Source: Didymella arachidicola (taxonomy: Eukaryota > Ascomycota > Dothideomycetes > Pleosporales > Didymellaceae). Taken from it: a stretch of DNA of 64,000 nt. Positions 53,805-64,000 of this stretch are shown here, piece by piece. The position numbers were made by a program, and so were the translations under genes. The notes below the pieces were generated by a model. The model ran no database searches. It was given only the letters and a program-made list of their open reading frames with translations, and had not been told where the DNA came from. Location of the stretch: positions 868,001 through 932,000 of the forward strand of contig CM049993.1 of the NCBI GenBank assembly GCA_016630955.3, written 5' to 3'. How positions within the stretch are numbered: the first letter of the stretch is position 1; each line of letters begins with the position of its first letter.

Positions 53805-54803
53805 TCAGTGCAGCGCAGCGTCGAGATGCTCTGCAAATGCCGGCACGGCCTTCTTCAGCGACTCGACAATCTCGGCCCAGACCCTCGAGCCCAGCTCCCT
53901 CATCTCACTGCCTGCAACTGCAAGTGGCACGGGCATGACTCTGTCGTCTTTCCAGCACCTCCCATGGACCGCTTCACCTTGAGTGGTTCCGCTCAGAATC
54001 GTGTCCGCGCCTTGTGACGGCGACTTCATGAACAGGAAGACAAGCAACCCAGCCAGCAAATAGACGCCTGGAAAGTAGTGGTCTCGTCCCAGGTCGCTCC
54101 TCACCACACCCGGGCAGATGGATGTGATGAGCACATCCGCAGAGGATATCTCGCTCGCGAGCTTGTTTGTGGCATACATCAGGAACACCTTGCTGAACTT
54201 GTACAGGCTGCCCTCTTTGAAGTTCTCGCGCTTGTTGTAGTGCTCGAGGATGCTGGGTTGTTGTCGAACTTCCAACGGCACGACGGCGCTTTGGTAGAGT
54301 CCAGAGTTGACAAACTCCAATACCGGTGTCTTGCCCGTGTATTGCTTCGACTGCTTTAGTTTTGGCAGGAGCAGAACGCCCAGAAGCACGGTGGAGAGCG
54401 TGTTGACTTGCAGGTCCTCCTCCCAGCCCCTTTCACTAGCATGGTAGGACGAGCGGCGGGTACCTGCATTGAGAATGGCGATATCTAGGTGCTCTAGGCC
54501 ATTTGCGAGCTCTGAAAATGCGCAGACGCTTTCGTAGGACATCATGTCCAGCTCCCACACCTCCAGTTGATCGTCACGCCCAAGTCGTTTTGCAAGCTCA
54601 TCCTTGGTAGACTCGCCCTTCTTTACGTCACGAGCGGCGATGATGACTTTGGATGCTCCTAGCTTTGCAAACTTGAACACAGCCTCTGGTCCCATGCCGG
54701 ACGTGGCTCCTGTGACGATGACGATCCTGCCACTGTAGTCTTCAGTCGTTTCCTGAGGTGGCGTGATCCATTTGTTCTTGAATATCTTGAAGAAGACCGC
54801 CAT
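53805..54803 (-). CDS. short-chain dehydrogenase/reductase (retinol dehydrogenase-like), 332 aa
   Basis: This is a classical-type SDR. The start at 54803 gives MAVFFKIFKNKWITPPQ. The cofactor motif is VTGATSGMGPEA (about residues 32-43), with IIAARDVKKGE suggesting NADP preference. LDIAILNAG matches the structural NNAG-like motif, FVNSGLY carries the catalytic Ser, and YKFSK supplies the Tyr and Lys. SICPGVVRSDLGRD follows as usual. A hydrophobic segment YLLAGLLVFLFM near residue 265 could be a membrane anchor. It is intronless and of typical length for fungal retinol dehydrogenase-like SDRs. The substrate is unknown. It is divergent from LSM1. Confidence 0.9.
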   Translation of the reverse strand: MAVFFKIFKNKWITPPQETTEDYSGRIVIVTGATSGMGPEAVFKFAKLGASKVIIAARDVKKGESTKDELAKRLGRDDQLEVWELDMMSYESVCAFSELANGLEHLDIAILNAGTRRSSYHASERGWEEDLQVNTLSTVLLGVLLLPKLKQSKQYTGKTPVLEFVNSGLYQSAVVPLEVRQQPSILEHYNKRENFKEGSLYKFSKVFLMYATNKLASEISSADVLITSICPGVVRSDLGRDHYFPGVYLLAGLLVFLFMKSPSQGADTILSGTTQGEAVHGRCWKDDRVMPVPLAVAGSEMRELGSRVWAEIVESLKKAVPAFAEHLDAALH

Positions 54804-55267
54804 GGCTGTGGTAAGGAGTTGCGACAACAACAATCAGGGCGTTAGATTGGAGATAGGCAAGAAAACGTAGGTCAATGTCAAGGGCTACAAAGGGGACATG
54901 CGAGTTACTTATATACCTAAGTGGTTTCAATCAGGTACCGGCCTTCTCCTTCAAAGTTCGTCCGTCAGTAGTCGAGATGACACGAACCGTGATAGCAAGG
55001 TTGAAAGAGGCAAACGTCTGACTGCGCTGTATCCTGAGGCTAACTGCCATTCGTATGTAAGATGCAGGGGCGCTGAAGGGAAGCCATGCCAAGCATTCGC
55101 GACGCGACGCTAGCATTCAGTTGCGTCAACTACACCACGAGCAGCACCAGTAAAGGTAAACACAAACACGCGCAAGCCTCGCCATGCTGGCAACACCTCC
55201 ATATACCCTCCGAAGCCGCTAGAATAAAGTCACACCCGCCACATACACCGCGCCACACCTGCACGCC
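54804..55267. promoter_or_regulatory. divergent promoter region, SDR / LSM1
   Basis: These 464 bp separate two divergent start codons and contain both promoters. I see no named site. Confidence 0.4.
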
Positions 55268-56115
55268 ATGTCCTTTCCCAACCAACCCCACGGTGGCCCC
55301 GCCGGTGCTCCTCCGAACATGGCCCAGAGCTTCAACGCAATGCTGCAGCGCTCAGTCGACTCACCACAACCCGAGCACGCAGTCGAAGCTCCCGGGCAGC
55401 CATCTGCCGGCCCTGGTACGACCCAATGCCTGCAGGCGCACACTGCAATACAAGACTAACGCGCGCGAACAGGCTATGGAGGCGTATACAGCACCAGTGG
55501 GCCACCACCCGGCCCCCCAGCCCTCGGTGGAGGACGGCCAGCAGGGCCACAAGTCATTCTCCCTATCGACCTGCCTCCCCAGGCATTCCTCACCTCGGCG
55601 ATGCTGCTCGATATGGTAGACAGTACGGCCAACCAGCAAACATTGCGAGCGACACATGGCTGACACAGTAACAGAGAAAGTCGACGTCCTCCTGCGCGAC
55701 GAAAAGGAATACATAGGCATCCTGCGCTCCTACGACCAATTCGGTACAGCACCCAGCCCCCATCGCGCGCAACCAGTCAAGCTAACTATCCCCAGCAAAC
55801 CTCGTCCTCACAGAATGCCACGAGCGGATAGCCGCGCGCAACCCCGCCTTCGGGGCCTCCCCCACAGAGCCCGCCTGGCTAATACACGACGTCAAGCTGC
55901 CCGGCCTGATGACGATACGCGGCGAGAACGTGACGATATGCGCAACGGTCGATCTGGACCGCGAAGACACACCGCGGGGCGTCAAGTTTGCGGCTGCCGA
56001 GGAGGTGCGGGGCCTGGCGGCGCAGCAGAAAGCGGATAAGAAGACGAGCGACGCGCGGAAAGCGCGGGCGTTGAAGAGCGCGGGGATTGAGCCCGGGTTC
56101 GGCATGGCTGCGTAA
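55268..56115 (+). CDS. LSM1: LSm1-like mRNA-decapping-associated Sm protein, 228 aa
   Basis: LSm1 is the subunit that makes the cytoplasmic LSm1-7 ring, which binds the 3' end of deadenylated mRNA and promotes decapping. Exons are 55268-55415, 55473-55622, 55675-55743 and 55796-56115. The spliced frame has a low-complexity N-terminus (about 80 residues, Pro/Gly-rich), then LPPQAFLTSAMLLDMVDKKV and the Sm1 motif VLLRDEKEYIGILRSYDQFAN, which spans the third intron. The Sm2 part is TIRGENVTICATVDL. The tail is basic and Lys/Ala-rich, as in LSm1. The N-terminal extension is longer than in yeast Lsm1 (172 aa); a later start is possible but would lie within exon 1. Confidence 0.88.
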
Positions 56116-59100
56116 TCGACAAAGAGAAAGATGAGCAGCTGTGAGCAATGATCCGGGCGGACGAGCAGTTACTGTAGGAAGATGACTAGATGATGGCGAT
56201 GACCGTGGGAAAACGACGGGTGGATGAGGAATGATATGAGTTATGATCAAAATAACATTGGGTGGATTGGCACCACCGGGCTAGAGAAAAGGAAGGTGCT
56301 TGGATAGCTACTACGCGGCAGATCATAACACATCAATGATACCAGGACATCATGTCCAACTGCGATGCACAGCGCGGCTTTACACAAGGGACGAGGTGCT
56401 TATTTGGCTGTGCAAGCTCAGAGGCTAATGACTGATTACATGCCGTGGCTCATACATCAGTCGGCGTTAGGAGTCAAGGTATCGATGCACAACTCATCGA
56501 GTTAAAGAAAAAATCAGCTCCGAGATACGAATTCGAGACACCACAACGGTAGTCAGAGGTGAGCTTCAAACGATGACTTCATAGAAGAACAGTTTCGAAC
56601 GCCACGACGACTGGTGGTATGACCTGTTGTTCCTGCAACATGGGAGGCTACTGGAAGGGTCGAGCGTTGCTGGTTTTCCTAGACGTCGACCTCGAACCTT
56701 CCCGCAGGGCATTGGTCGAGTTTGACGACGGGCATCCCTGACTACACATGGCGATCTTGACCAAGTTGTCGTCTGCTGTGATATGTGTACCCCTAGAGCA
56801 GTTGCATAAGGCTGGCCTGCAGCACTACAGCAGGGCGTTGGGTTTGGTTCGAGACAGTGTGCGCTCCCGTCCACCAACATGATCGAGCCAGCCTGCTGGA
56901 TGGTGTATAGGGTACGATTGTATGGGAGTGGGATCGAGAAGACGGGGTGAATCGAGTCATGTTCGATTGCAGAGAGTCTCGTGCCACGTCGATGAATTAG
57001 GGGGTCGATACGCTTGAGTGACGACGTGGTTTCGAGGTCTTTGCAGTGACACTTGCTGGTTGTGGACATCGCTGTAGATTGATGTGGATATCGCGGTACG
57101 TCTTGGGCGACGGAGTTCGTCCGGTGCTGTGCACAGGGACTGTCGAAAAGTCGGTCAAGCCTGCGGGCGGGGCGTGCCGTGGCTTCGGTGAAGGCGAAGG
57201 GTCTGTGGCACTATATAAGTCAAAGTAGCAGTACTGTGGGTATGGGCACTGCCATTCTATTTTGACTTCTCTTTGTTCTTGGGGCATGGTTGCTGGGCTT
57301 ACTTCGCAGTTAGACTTCGCGAAGTTGCTATTAATTGCGGAGCGGCGGCGACACATTGCCTGTCATTCATATACTCACCAGGCACCGCTCGGCGCTATTT
57401 CCAGCACTTGGTTCAGTTGACTTTGAATGCCAGACGCAAGCTTTTCGGGCGTCAAGTCTCCCATCGTCTTGGGCTTAGCTTCGTATGAGCAGCGCAATCG
57501 ATCCACTGAGATACCCCTTGCAGTGCCAATTGCAGCGCGAATCTGCACGTAGAGTATTCAGACAATACGCGCCGACCTGTGTCCAGGCTTACAGTAGCGA
57601 GTGCGAACCAAGGCATCTCGACACACTGCCTGTAGTCGAATGTGCCATGGTCAGGGGACAATCGCATTCCTGGGGCTTTCGAACTCGAGACCGAGCGGTG
57701 ACTATGTGGACTAAATGGCGATGAGAAGGGTACAGGGCGGGCGGGCGGAAGCTCAGGCCTGGGATTTGGCTTGCTGTCCATGAGTAAGTGCGGCGTAGTC
57801 TTGTCCTTCGTCGTGATGACAGCTCATGACAGCTCAGCTTCCGCAACGAAGCAGCAGTATTTCGAAACGGTAGACGCAACATGGTTGTGGAGATGCCATC
57901 GAATGCAACGAGTGAGGGTGGAGTTGTGCCTGACTCCAGGCATAGCTGCGTTACTAGGATGCGCCTTCCGCCTAAACTAGGGTACCACTGTTCGATGATT
58001 GAGGCAGGCGCGATACCAGACACCCTCGTGGATCTGCCTCCCATCTTCTCTTCTCTATCACGAATTGCAGTAGCGTGTGACTGTAACAGGGTTCATGTCA
58101 GCGAGCTCTTTTGAGCTGCGAAATCCTTCTCGTACACAGTTCGAGGCCCACAATCCTCTCGGGCCCCAGCGGCAGCAAGACTGGCAGCACCTTCGGAGAC
58201 GAAGCTCAGCCAGAGCATTAGGCCGCAGCCGAATGACGAAGCTTGCAGGACCAGACAAGCTGACATTAGGCTCTGTCTCTTCAGACAGGTCGATCGGTGA
58301 AAGTGAGTTGAGGAGATAACGACTTGGATCCACCCACATCGGCAGCAACTCGCCCTCCTCGATACGTTGGACAACGATGGCGCGGCCGACATACAGTTCT
58401 CGAACGTGAGCTTAATGCTTGGATCCTGACGACAGGTCATGCATAGAGAACTGAACGGTTTCGACAGAAGCATGAAGGAGATGGTCAGCAACAAGACACA
58501 AATCATCTTGAACTCGATACAGATCTTGTAACTCTACAAGCGTTGTATGCGGGGACCGAGGTCATGCCCAGCTACGTACCAATTGTTCTGCAAACGCCAC
58601 ACCCTGGATCTTCTGTGTAACAAACGACCCTCGCTTCGAATGCACGCAGCGTTCCCTCTCCACCAATCCCCGCAAAGCGTGTGCTCCTGTCTCCGAACCG
58701 TTACCCACGATGCAACTCCTCTGTTCCCAATATATGTACGATTAACAATGTCGATATCATCCTAAGGGCCCACCTATTACCCTCGGCATGCATCATATCA
58801 TGCGGTGTAAGCTCTGCTAAACCTCGCTCTAGGGTATCTGTTTCGAACGCCTTGAAAACCGATCAATCGCTGTCTTGTCTCGAATGCATACGGACCCAAT
58901 CGCGACACAATGCACTGGCAACGTGCTGTTGTGACTGTCATACATCCCGGATTGGGTCATACGGGCGGGTCTCGCTTGGCGAATATTCCGAACGTTGAGG
59001 ACTTGACGACTGCTGCACGCTGCTATCCGACGACCGTGTCTGTACTTGTATCGGCGACCCGGATGACGACTGCTGCGCGACTACCATTCCTTTCGTCATA

Positions 59101-62100
59101 CTACCCTCGGCTAAGAATCATTCGTTAGCGACCGTTCTAGGAGCGATACATACATCTGCAGATGCGCTGGGGTATGCCCACAAAAGCGGGGACGTTCGCA
59201 CGTACTGTACTTGCGTTGGATGTCCCTCAGGAGTTGCGAGACCCGCCACTTCAGGATGATCATCTCGACCTCCGGTACACCCTCAGCCTGCAATCGGCCA
59301 TTCACCCTCTCTAGTAGGCGTTCCTTTTCGTTCGAGGGTATGAGGATCCACCTCGTCCAGTCCGGGTGTGTGTCGGCGAGCTGCTTTGTTTCCTCTTTTG
59401 TTATGTGCTCCTCTCGTCAGCCCCGCATTCGTATCGACAAGAAGCCCTGCAACTCACATAAAAGGAAGCCCACTGTTCCGTTTTGTGTCCCGCGGCGGCC
59501 CGGGCCTCGTTGACGGTTGCATTTATCCGAATACTCATTGTCGAATGAGCAGCCCAGGTCAGCAACACCGCTCGATGGAAGGCCGTGAGATTCTGGAACC
59601 ACGAGAAGCCAGAGGAGCAAGAGGTTTTAGGGTACAGCGGTCGACCCCCCGCTTCAGCCTAGTCTTGGCGCAAGCTTGCTTTTGCAGGAGGCTGATGTGA
59701 GTGACAATGACGGTCTTTGCAGTGCTTGGGCGCGAGGTCGTCGGAGTCGGCGGTGGCTGAAATGCTTGTGCGTTGTGTCCGAGAGATTGTTATTGGCAGG
59801 ACGATGGGTGGTAAGAACGGCAATCCCACGGCCTCAATGTTCATCCACTCTTCTTATGCGAGACGTTGCGTCTCGTGTCATATTGCTCCGGTCATGAGCT
59901 TGCATACAGGTTCAATACAGCTTCCAAATTCGACATCGAAGTAATGTGGCCAGCCCGATCGCCTCAGCACGGACACGGCGTCCTCCTCGGCTTCGCTGCC
60001 TTCCTGGCAGCTCAATAAACGATCCAGCTTGCTTTTATGCTAGCGTCTGTCCTGAACGATAGGTGGCACAAATACCGAGTAGCCGTACTCTGGTTAGGCC
60101 TTTGGAACATTCGGATATTGCATGCTCTCGCTTGTGCGGCAAATGGTAACTGCTCAGGCGGGCCAGGAAACACCTCCCTGCGTGCGCCATTGATGCCCGA
60201 GGACGGGGAATTCAGTATCTGCATCCGGCTGTTACCAGGTAGATCAGCCGCCTCACTGGGGTTTGTACGAACGCCCATTACGACCCCGGCCCGATCCTTT
60301 AACGTGCGGCATGGTCAAGGGCCATCCTTGGGCGCCCTGTGATACGGCAAGCTACCAGCAAGGTCCGATGCGCAACAACGCCTTTGCTTTCTACAAATGT
60401 CTCACTTTCTTTTGCGGACTCGAGACGCTTGAATTCGCAACGCGAAACCGCTCGCATTTCCTTGCGTCGTTTGGTGCAACATCCTGCAGGAATTGTATTC
60501 AGATTTCGTAGGCGGCGCAGCTGGGCGGCAGAACGCCGGTCTTATCATCCCATTTGCAGTCGCTCGACTGTCCGTGGCGCTCGAAACATTAAATCTCTAT
60601 TGCGAGTCCTCCTTCTTGTGCTGATATGGTTAGTGTTCGCTGTGCCTCATGGGGCACCAACTAGTGAACGCTAGGCCCGTGTGCCCCGAACAGCCGTTCA
60701 TCACAGCCACCCGCATTCGCCTTACTTTGAGCACGCGCAATCCGCCGACGATTCTTAGATATTTGGTCCTACAACATGCATAAGCCAGATCATGTTGTAC
60801 TGCATTAGTTTTGCGCACGGGAGCTTACCTATGACTGCATACTCGACACGGCATCAGCACACGTCACTCGAAACGGCAAAGCGTCAGCCTTATACTAAGC
60901 ATCTTTACTTTTGGAACTACTCGCCCAACAATTGAAAGATTCACGAGCATTGTATGCACAAGGTCTTCTATCGGGCCTGGCCGAACCATACTGTGGAACA
61001 TGAGGTCGCGCAGTGTCGTCGTACACCTAGATCCACAGCTCAGCTGGCTGCCCGGGCATTCCATGCGCCTCCGATTGTGCAACCTTCTGATCGTGGCCAG
61101 GTTGCAGGGTCATGGAACACTGCAGAAGCATATCACTTTACAGCATGATGTTCGCCATCAATATTCCAGCGCGTGGTCTATCCACTCATGCAAGTTGCAC
61201 GTTGTGCTACTGCCCTCACGTGATGAAGGACGCCCTAGGGCTACGTGTCTGCCAGGGTACCTAGGTAATCTGACAATGGACATATCACTATTTCCAGATT
61301 TTCCTACTTGCCAGCCGCTCCTTCGAAACAACCACACAAAACTAAGTTCAGCAAGTATTGACGCCGTCCCCAAAAACAAAGGCTGTCTACCCGCTCATCG
61401 AAAGGTCCACATGGCCAGATCGGGCAACGGTGGAAATTTAAGGTGGATCCAGTTCGATTATGGTTACGCCGTTGTAGTCGGTATGCATAAAAACGTTGAC
61501 ATGCATCATTTGGCAGCAAGAGTACACCTCTATGCAGCGAGAGCATCATGGATCTGGGCCGCGGACTCGCATTGCGGAGATATACCACCGAAGAAGGAAC
61601 ATTAATCTCTTGCCAAACAGCTTCAAAATCTCGAAAGTTGACGAACAGCCGACCAGGGCTGGATCCTTCATCGCTTCTCTTCTCGGCTCGGCTCATCCAT
61701 CCGAGGCGCAGCGCAAACAGGTGTTCTTACCATGTCGCTATCTGACGTTTACGTGCGAGGCTGTGCCAATCGGATCCGAGCATTCTATGCCCGGATCTGC
61801 TATTGTGCTATTGTGAGTGCGGAGCTAGCAACAGTCATGTGCTCGCTGTCTGAACCGAAGGATGTATCTTTCTTGTGTCACGCCCTCAGTCGCCAAGTCG
61901 GCAATGATAAAAGACTATGTCCGGCTCTTGCATTTGTCAGCTTGACTCCTTGCGCGACCTGATCCATTTGATGCAAGCCAAGTTCTGTCTGACTTCATGA
62001 TCATAAAGAACTTGACCGAGAGACTGCTTAGCTTCGCGACTACCACGCTCACGTACATGGACAAGACAGACGGATCTTCGTCAGCACCACGGAAAATGTT

Positions 62101-62261
62101 GGTTCGTGTCCAAACTTCAATTTCTGGTTCGATGTATATACAAGAACTGTACCCTCCAATCCCTCCAATGTTTCCAACAAATGTAATGAATGGTCTGCAC
62201 ACACCGCCCTAGTCTATGATCATGAAGTAGGAACCGTCATATGAGCTTTTGGATGACGGCT
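56116..62261. other. gene-poor region of about 6.1 kb
   Basis: I found no supported coding gene, RNA gene or transposon end here. Small open frames are scattered on both strands without recognisable domains. The longest, 57069-56566 on the minus strand, is not convincing. A TATA-like sequence (ctatataagt) lies near 57210. The region may hold untranslated ends, long noncoding transcripts or decayed repeats. Confidence 0.5.
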
Positions 62262-63956
62262 TTAGTAACGGCTGGCAGTAGCCCTCAGCGTCGTCTGCAC
62301 AGTGATAGTGCTAGTGCGCGTGAGCGTCGTGGTGCTGTCAGGAGCCGCTGACGACTGAGCAGTCACAGTGACAGTGGGTGTGTAAGTCACAGTGACGGGG
62401 GCCTTCGATGTGCAGCTCGAGCTCGAGCTCGCATCCTTAGCCTCAGCAGGGTATCCGGTGTTGCCTGCGGGCACAACGGTGGTCTTTGACGAATGGAACT
62501 TGCTGTGGTTGTGGCCGTGACGCGACTTGCTGATGGCGATGGAGGACGAGTATGCGCCGGTTGCGGTAGGAGCGACGGTCGAGTTACCGCTGGGGAAGGG
62601 GTACGGGGCGGAGGAAGCGGCCAAGGGGGTGCTGCTTGCCTCGCCAGTGGGGTATGATTCGTAGTCGTCGCCGGTGGCGTAGCCCTTGTTGGCCAAGCTG
62701 ACACTGACGGCGACGCTGCTGCTCTTGGCGGCAGACGATGCGTATGCGGAGGCAGTGACTGATGCGCCGGCAGGAATGGTGGTGGAGAAGATGTCAGAGT
62801 AGGCAGACTCGGCAAGAGACGCAACACCGGAAGCAACGGAGGAAGCCTTGGAGGCAATAGCACTGGTGGCGCTGGCTACAGGGTCTGTGGCATCGCAGCC
62901 AGCACCGGAGACGGCAGTGGCACGAGCAGGGCCAGACTGGATGGGGTTGCAGCCAGGGAGCTTGTCAACCTTGGCATCGGTGGTGCTGGTGCTGGCGGCA
63001 CACTGCTTGAAGTCGGCATCGCCATCGTCATTAACGTTGGCAGAACCGAAGCACTGCTTCATTTCATCATTGCCGCAGCCACAGCCGCAGTTGCAGCCAC
63101 CGCTCTCAGCTGTAGCCTTACCGAGAACACCCTTCTCCCATCCGTTGAGGAAGTCGGCGTGGAAGCCGAAGCCAGTGGGGTCACCGTTGGCCAGGACCCA
63201 GGGGTTGGAGCTGGAGCTGTACTGGCCTTTGAACGAGGAGATGTCGTACCAGAACTCAATGAAGATAGTAGGGAAGCGAGCAGCACGATGGGTGGTAGGG
63301 CAGTTCTCAAGGCCAACGCCACCGTTGGTAGGGTACGCCATGTGAGCGCTGGGGTTGCTGGGGTCCAGCTTCTTGCCGTTCCAGCAGGAGGGGAATGTGA
63401 TCTCGGACGCGAAGCCAGTGTTGCATGACTGGAAGCCGGTAGGAAACCCGTTAGAGTAAATGTCGTTGGAGCCACCATCAGGTGAATGGCAGGCCCAGCG
63501 GACGCCAGCAGGGTTGCTGCCGTCAGCGCGCTTGAATGGATCACCAGCGATCATGTTGAAGTCCTCAGGGAACTCAGTGACATTGGCCCACGAGTTGCCA
63601 TCGCCAAACTTGTAGTAGATCTTGGCAGCATTCTCAGGGACACGGTAAAAGCCAGTGTTGTTACCATTCCAGTAGAGGGTAGGGCGCCAATAGAGTGACT
63701 TGTCAGGCTTGATGCGAGCGGTGGTGCAGGACGAGCCCATCTGGCTGTCAAAGCTGGCAGAAGCCTCAAGCGCGTTTCCGCCGTCGAAGGAGTGCATGTG
63801 AGGGCTCTGGGTTCCAGGGAACAGAGCAGGATCAAGGCGCTGGTAGGACATCGGGCCAGCGCGGTTGTAGAAGCTGAAGTAGTTGCCACTGCAGTCGAAA
63901 GCAGAAACAGTGGCAGCCATGGCCGCTGTAGCAGCGAAAAGGTTGGTGAACATCAT
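62262..63956 (-). CDS. secreted DUF1996 domain protein with Ser/Thr-rich tail, 564 aa
   Basis: The N-terminus MMFTNLFAATAAMAATVSAF is a signal peptide. The DUF1996 domain covers about residues 25-280: SFYNRAGPMSYQRLDPALFPG, PHMHSFDGGNAL, SLYWRPTLYWNGN, FPSCWNGKKLDPSNPSAHMAYP and FWYDISSF are conserved in fungal members. A Cys-rich cluster GGCNCGCGCG lies near residue 290. The last 230 residues are rich in Ser, Thr and Ala and are likely O-glycosylated, with TVTVTAQSS-type stretches as in cell-wall proteins. No clear GPI site is seen at the end (TTLRATASRY). The function of DUF1996 is not established. It is intronless. Confidence 0.92.
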   Translation of the reverse strand: MMFTNLFAATAAMAATVSAFDCSGNYFSFYNRAGPMSYQRLDPALFPGTQSPHMHSFDGGNALEASASFDSQMGSSCTTARIKPDKSLYWRPTLYWNGNNTGFYRVPENAAKIYYKFGDGNSWANVTEFPEDFNMIAGDPFKRADGSNPAGVRWACHSPDGGSNDIYSNGFPTGFQSCNTGFASEITFPSCWNGKKLDPSNPSAHMAYPTNGGVGLENCPTTHRAARFPTIFIEFWYDISSFKGQYSSSSNPWVLANGDPTGFGFHADFLNGWEKGVLGKATAESGGCNCGCGCGNDEMKQCFGSANVNDDGDADFKQCAASTSTTDAKVDKLPGCNPIQSGPARATAVSGAGCDATDPVASATSAIASKASSVASGVASLAESAYSDIFSTTIPAGASVTASAYASSAAKSSSVAVSVSLANKGYATGDDYESYPTGEASSTPLAASSAPYPFPSGNSTVAPTATGAYSSSIAISKSRHGHNHSKFHSSKTTVVPAGNTGYPAEAKDASSSSSCTSKAPVTVTYTPTVTVTAQSSAAPDSTTTLTRTSTITVQTTLRATASRY

Positions 63957-64000
63957 GTCGTTAATTGGGTATCGAAATCTTAGGTAGTAGGAATTGACCG
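63957..64000. promoter_or_regulatory. start of the DUF1996 gene upstream region
   Basis: Only 44 bp of the upstream region lie inside the window; nothing further can be said. Confidence 0.3.

Noticed and set aside
56566..57069. 167-codon open frame with several Cys residues, considered as a small secreted protein
   Set aside because: No signal peptide and no conserved pattern; other frames are equally open nearby.
1..64000. tRNA, rRNA, CRISPR or bacterial operon structures
   Set aside because: I looked for tRNA T-loop patterns and repeat arrays and found none that I could support; gene structure is eukaryotic throughout.

Overview
This window reads as nuclear DNA of a filamentous ascomycete (Pezizomycotina). 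Genes carry short spliceosomal introns of about 45-120 nt, usually GT-AG, and many products are fungal: HET-domain proteins, a Skt5-type chitin synthase activator, Ipi1, Cbp4, a zinc-cluster regulator, App1 and a DUF1996 secreted protein. Pogo/Fot1 and Tc1 DNA transposons are also typical. The class (perhaps Dothideomycetes) is a guess from gene style. All exon chains below were worked out by hand from reading frames and splice signals.

Layout. 0.5-4.5 kb: PMP20-type peroxiredoxin, roadblock/LC7 dynein light chain, and IPI1 (ribosome assembly). 4.5-6.6 kb: a pogo-like transposon inside a small inverted-repeat element, just downstream of IPI1. 6.9-11.9 kb: a DUF262 gene with an in-frame stop, RMT2 (arginine methyltransferase) and an NmrA/isoflavone-reductase-like gene. 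12.8-21.8 kb: an accessory block with a HET gene broken by an intact Tc1 element and also by a separate stop codon, then a second pogo-like element, then a large intact HET gene. 22.4-33.4 kb: a dense housekeeping block with SKT5, CBP4, RAD1/XPF, eIF1A, an unknown conserved-looking gene and a probably frameshifted SDR gene. 34.8-37.4 kb: secreted copper amine oxidase. 37.4-41.5 kb: gene-poor. 41.5-47.3 kb: TauD-like dioxygenase, zinc-cluster transcription factor, and a lysine-rich small protein with a GC-AG intron. 48.9-56.1 kb: dienelactone hydrolase-like protein, APP1 phosphatidate phosphatase, SDR and LSM1. 56.1-62.3 kb: gene-poor. 62.3-64 kb: secreted DUF1996 protein.

How it fits together. 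Most genes are unrelated housekeeping loci, as is normal for fungal chromosomes. The unusual part is 4.5-21.8 kb, where three class II transposons, two HET genes and two disrupted genes lie together. The Tc1 insertion can be undone on paper: removing the element and one TA copy rejoins the HET frame exactly. I found no rRNA, tRNA, CRISPR array or prokaryote-type operon, and no clear case for a wholly new system. The best leads are the transposon-end architecture (17-bp repeat units) and the decayed HET/DUF262 neighbourhood.
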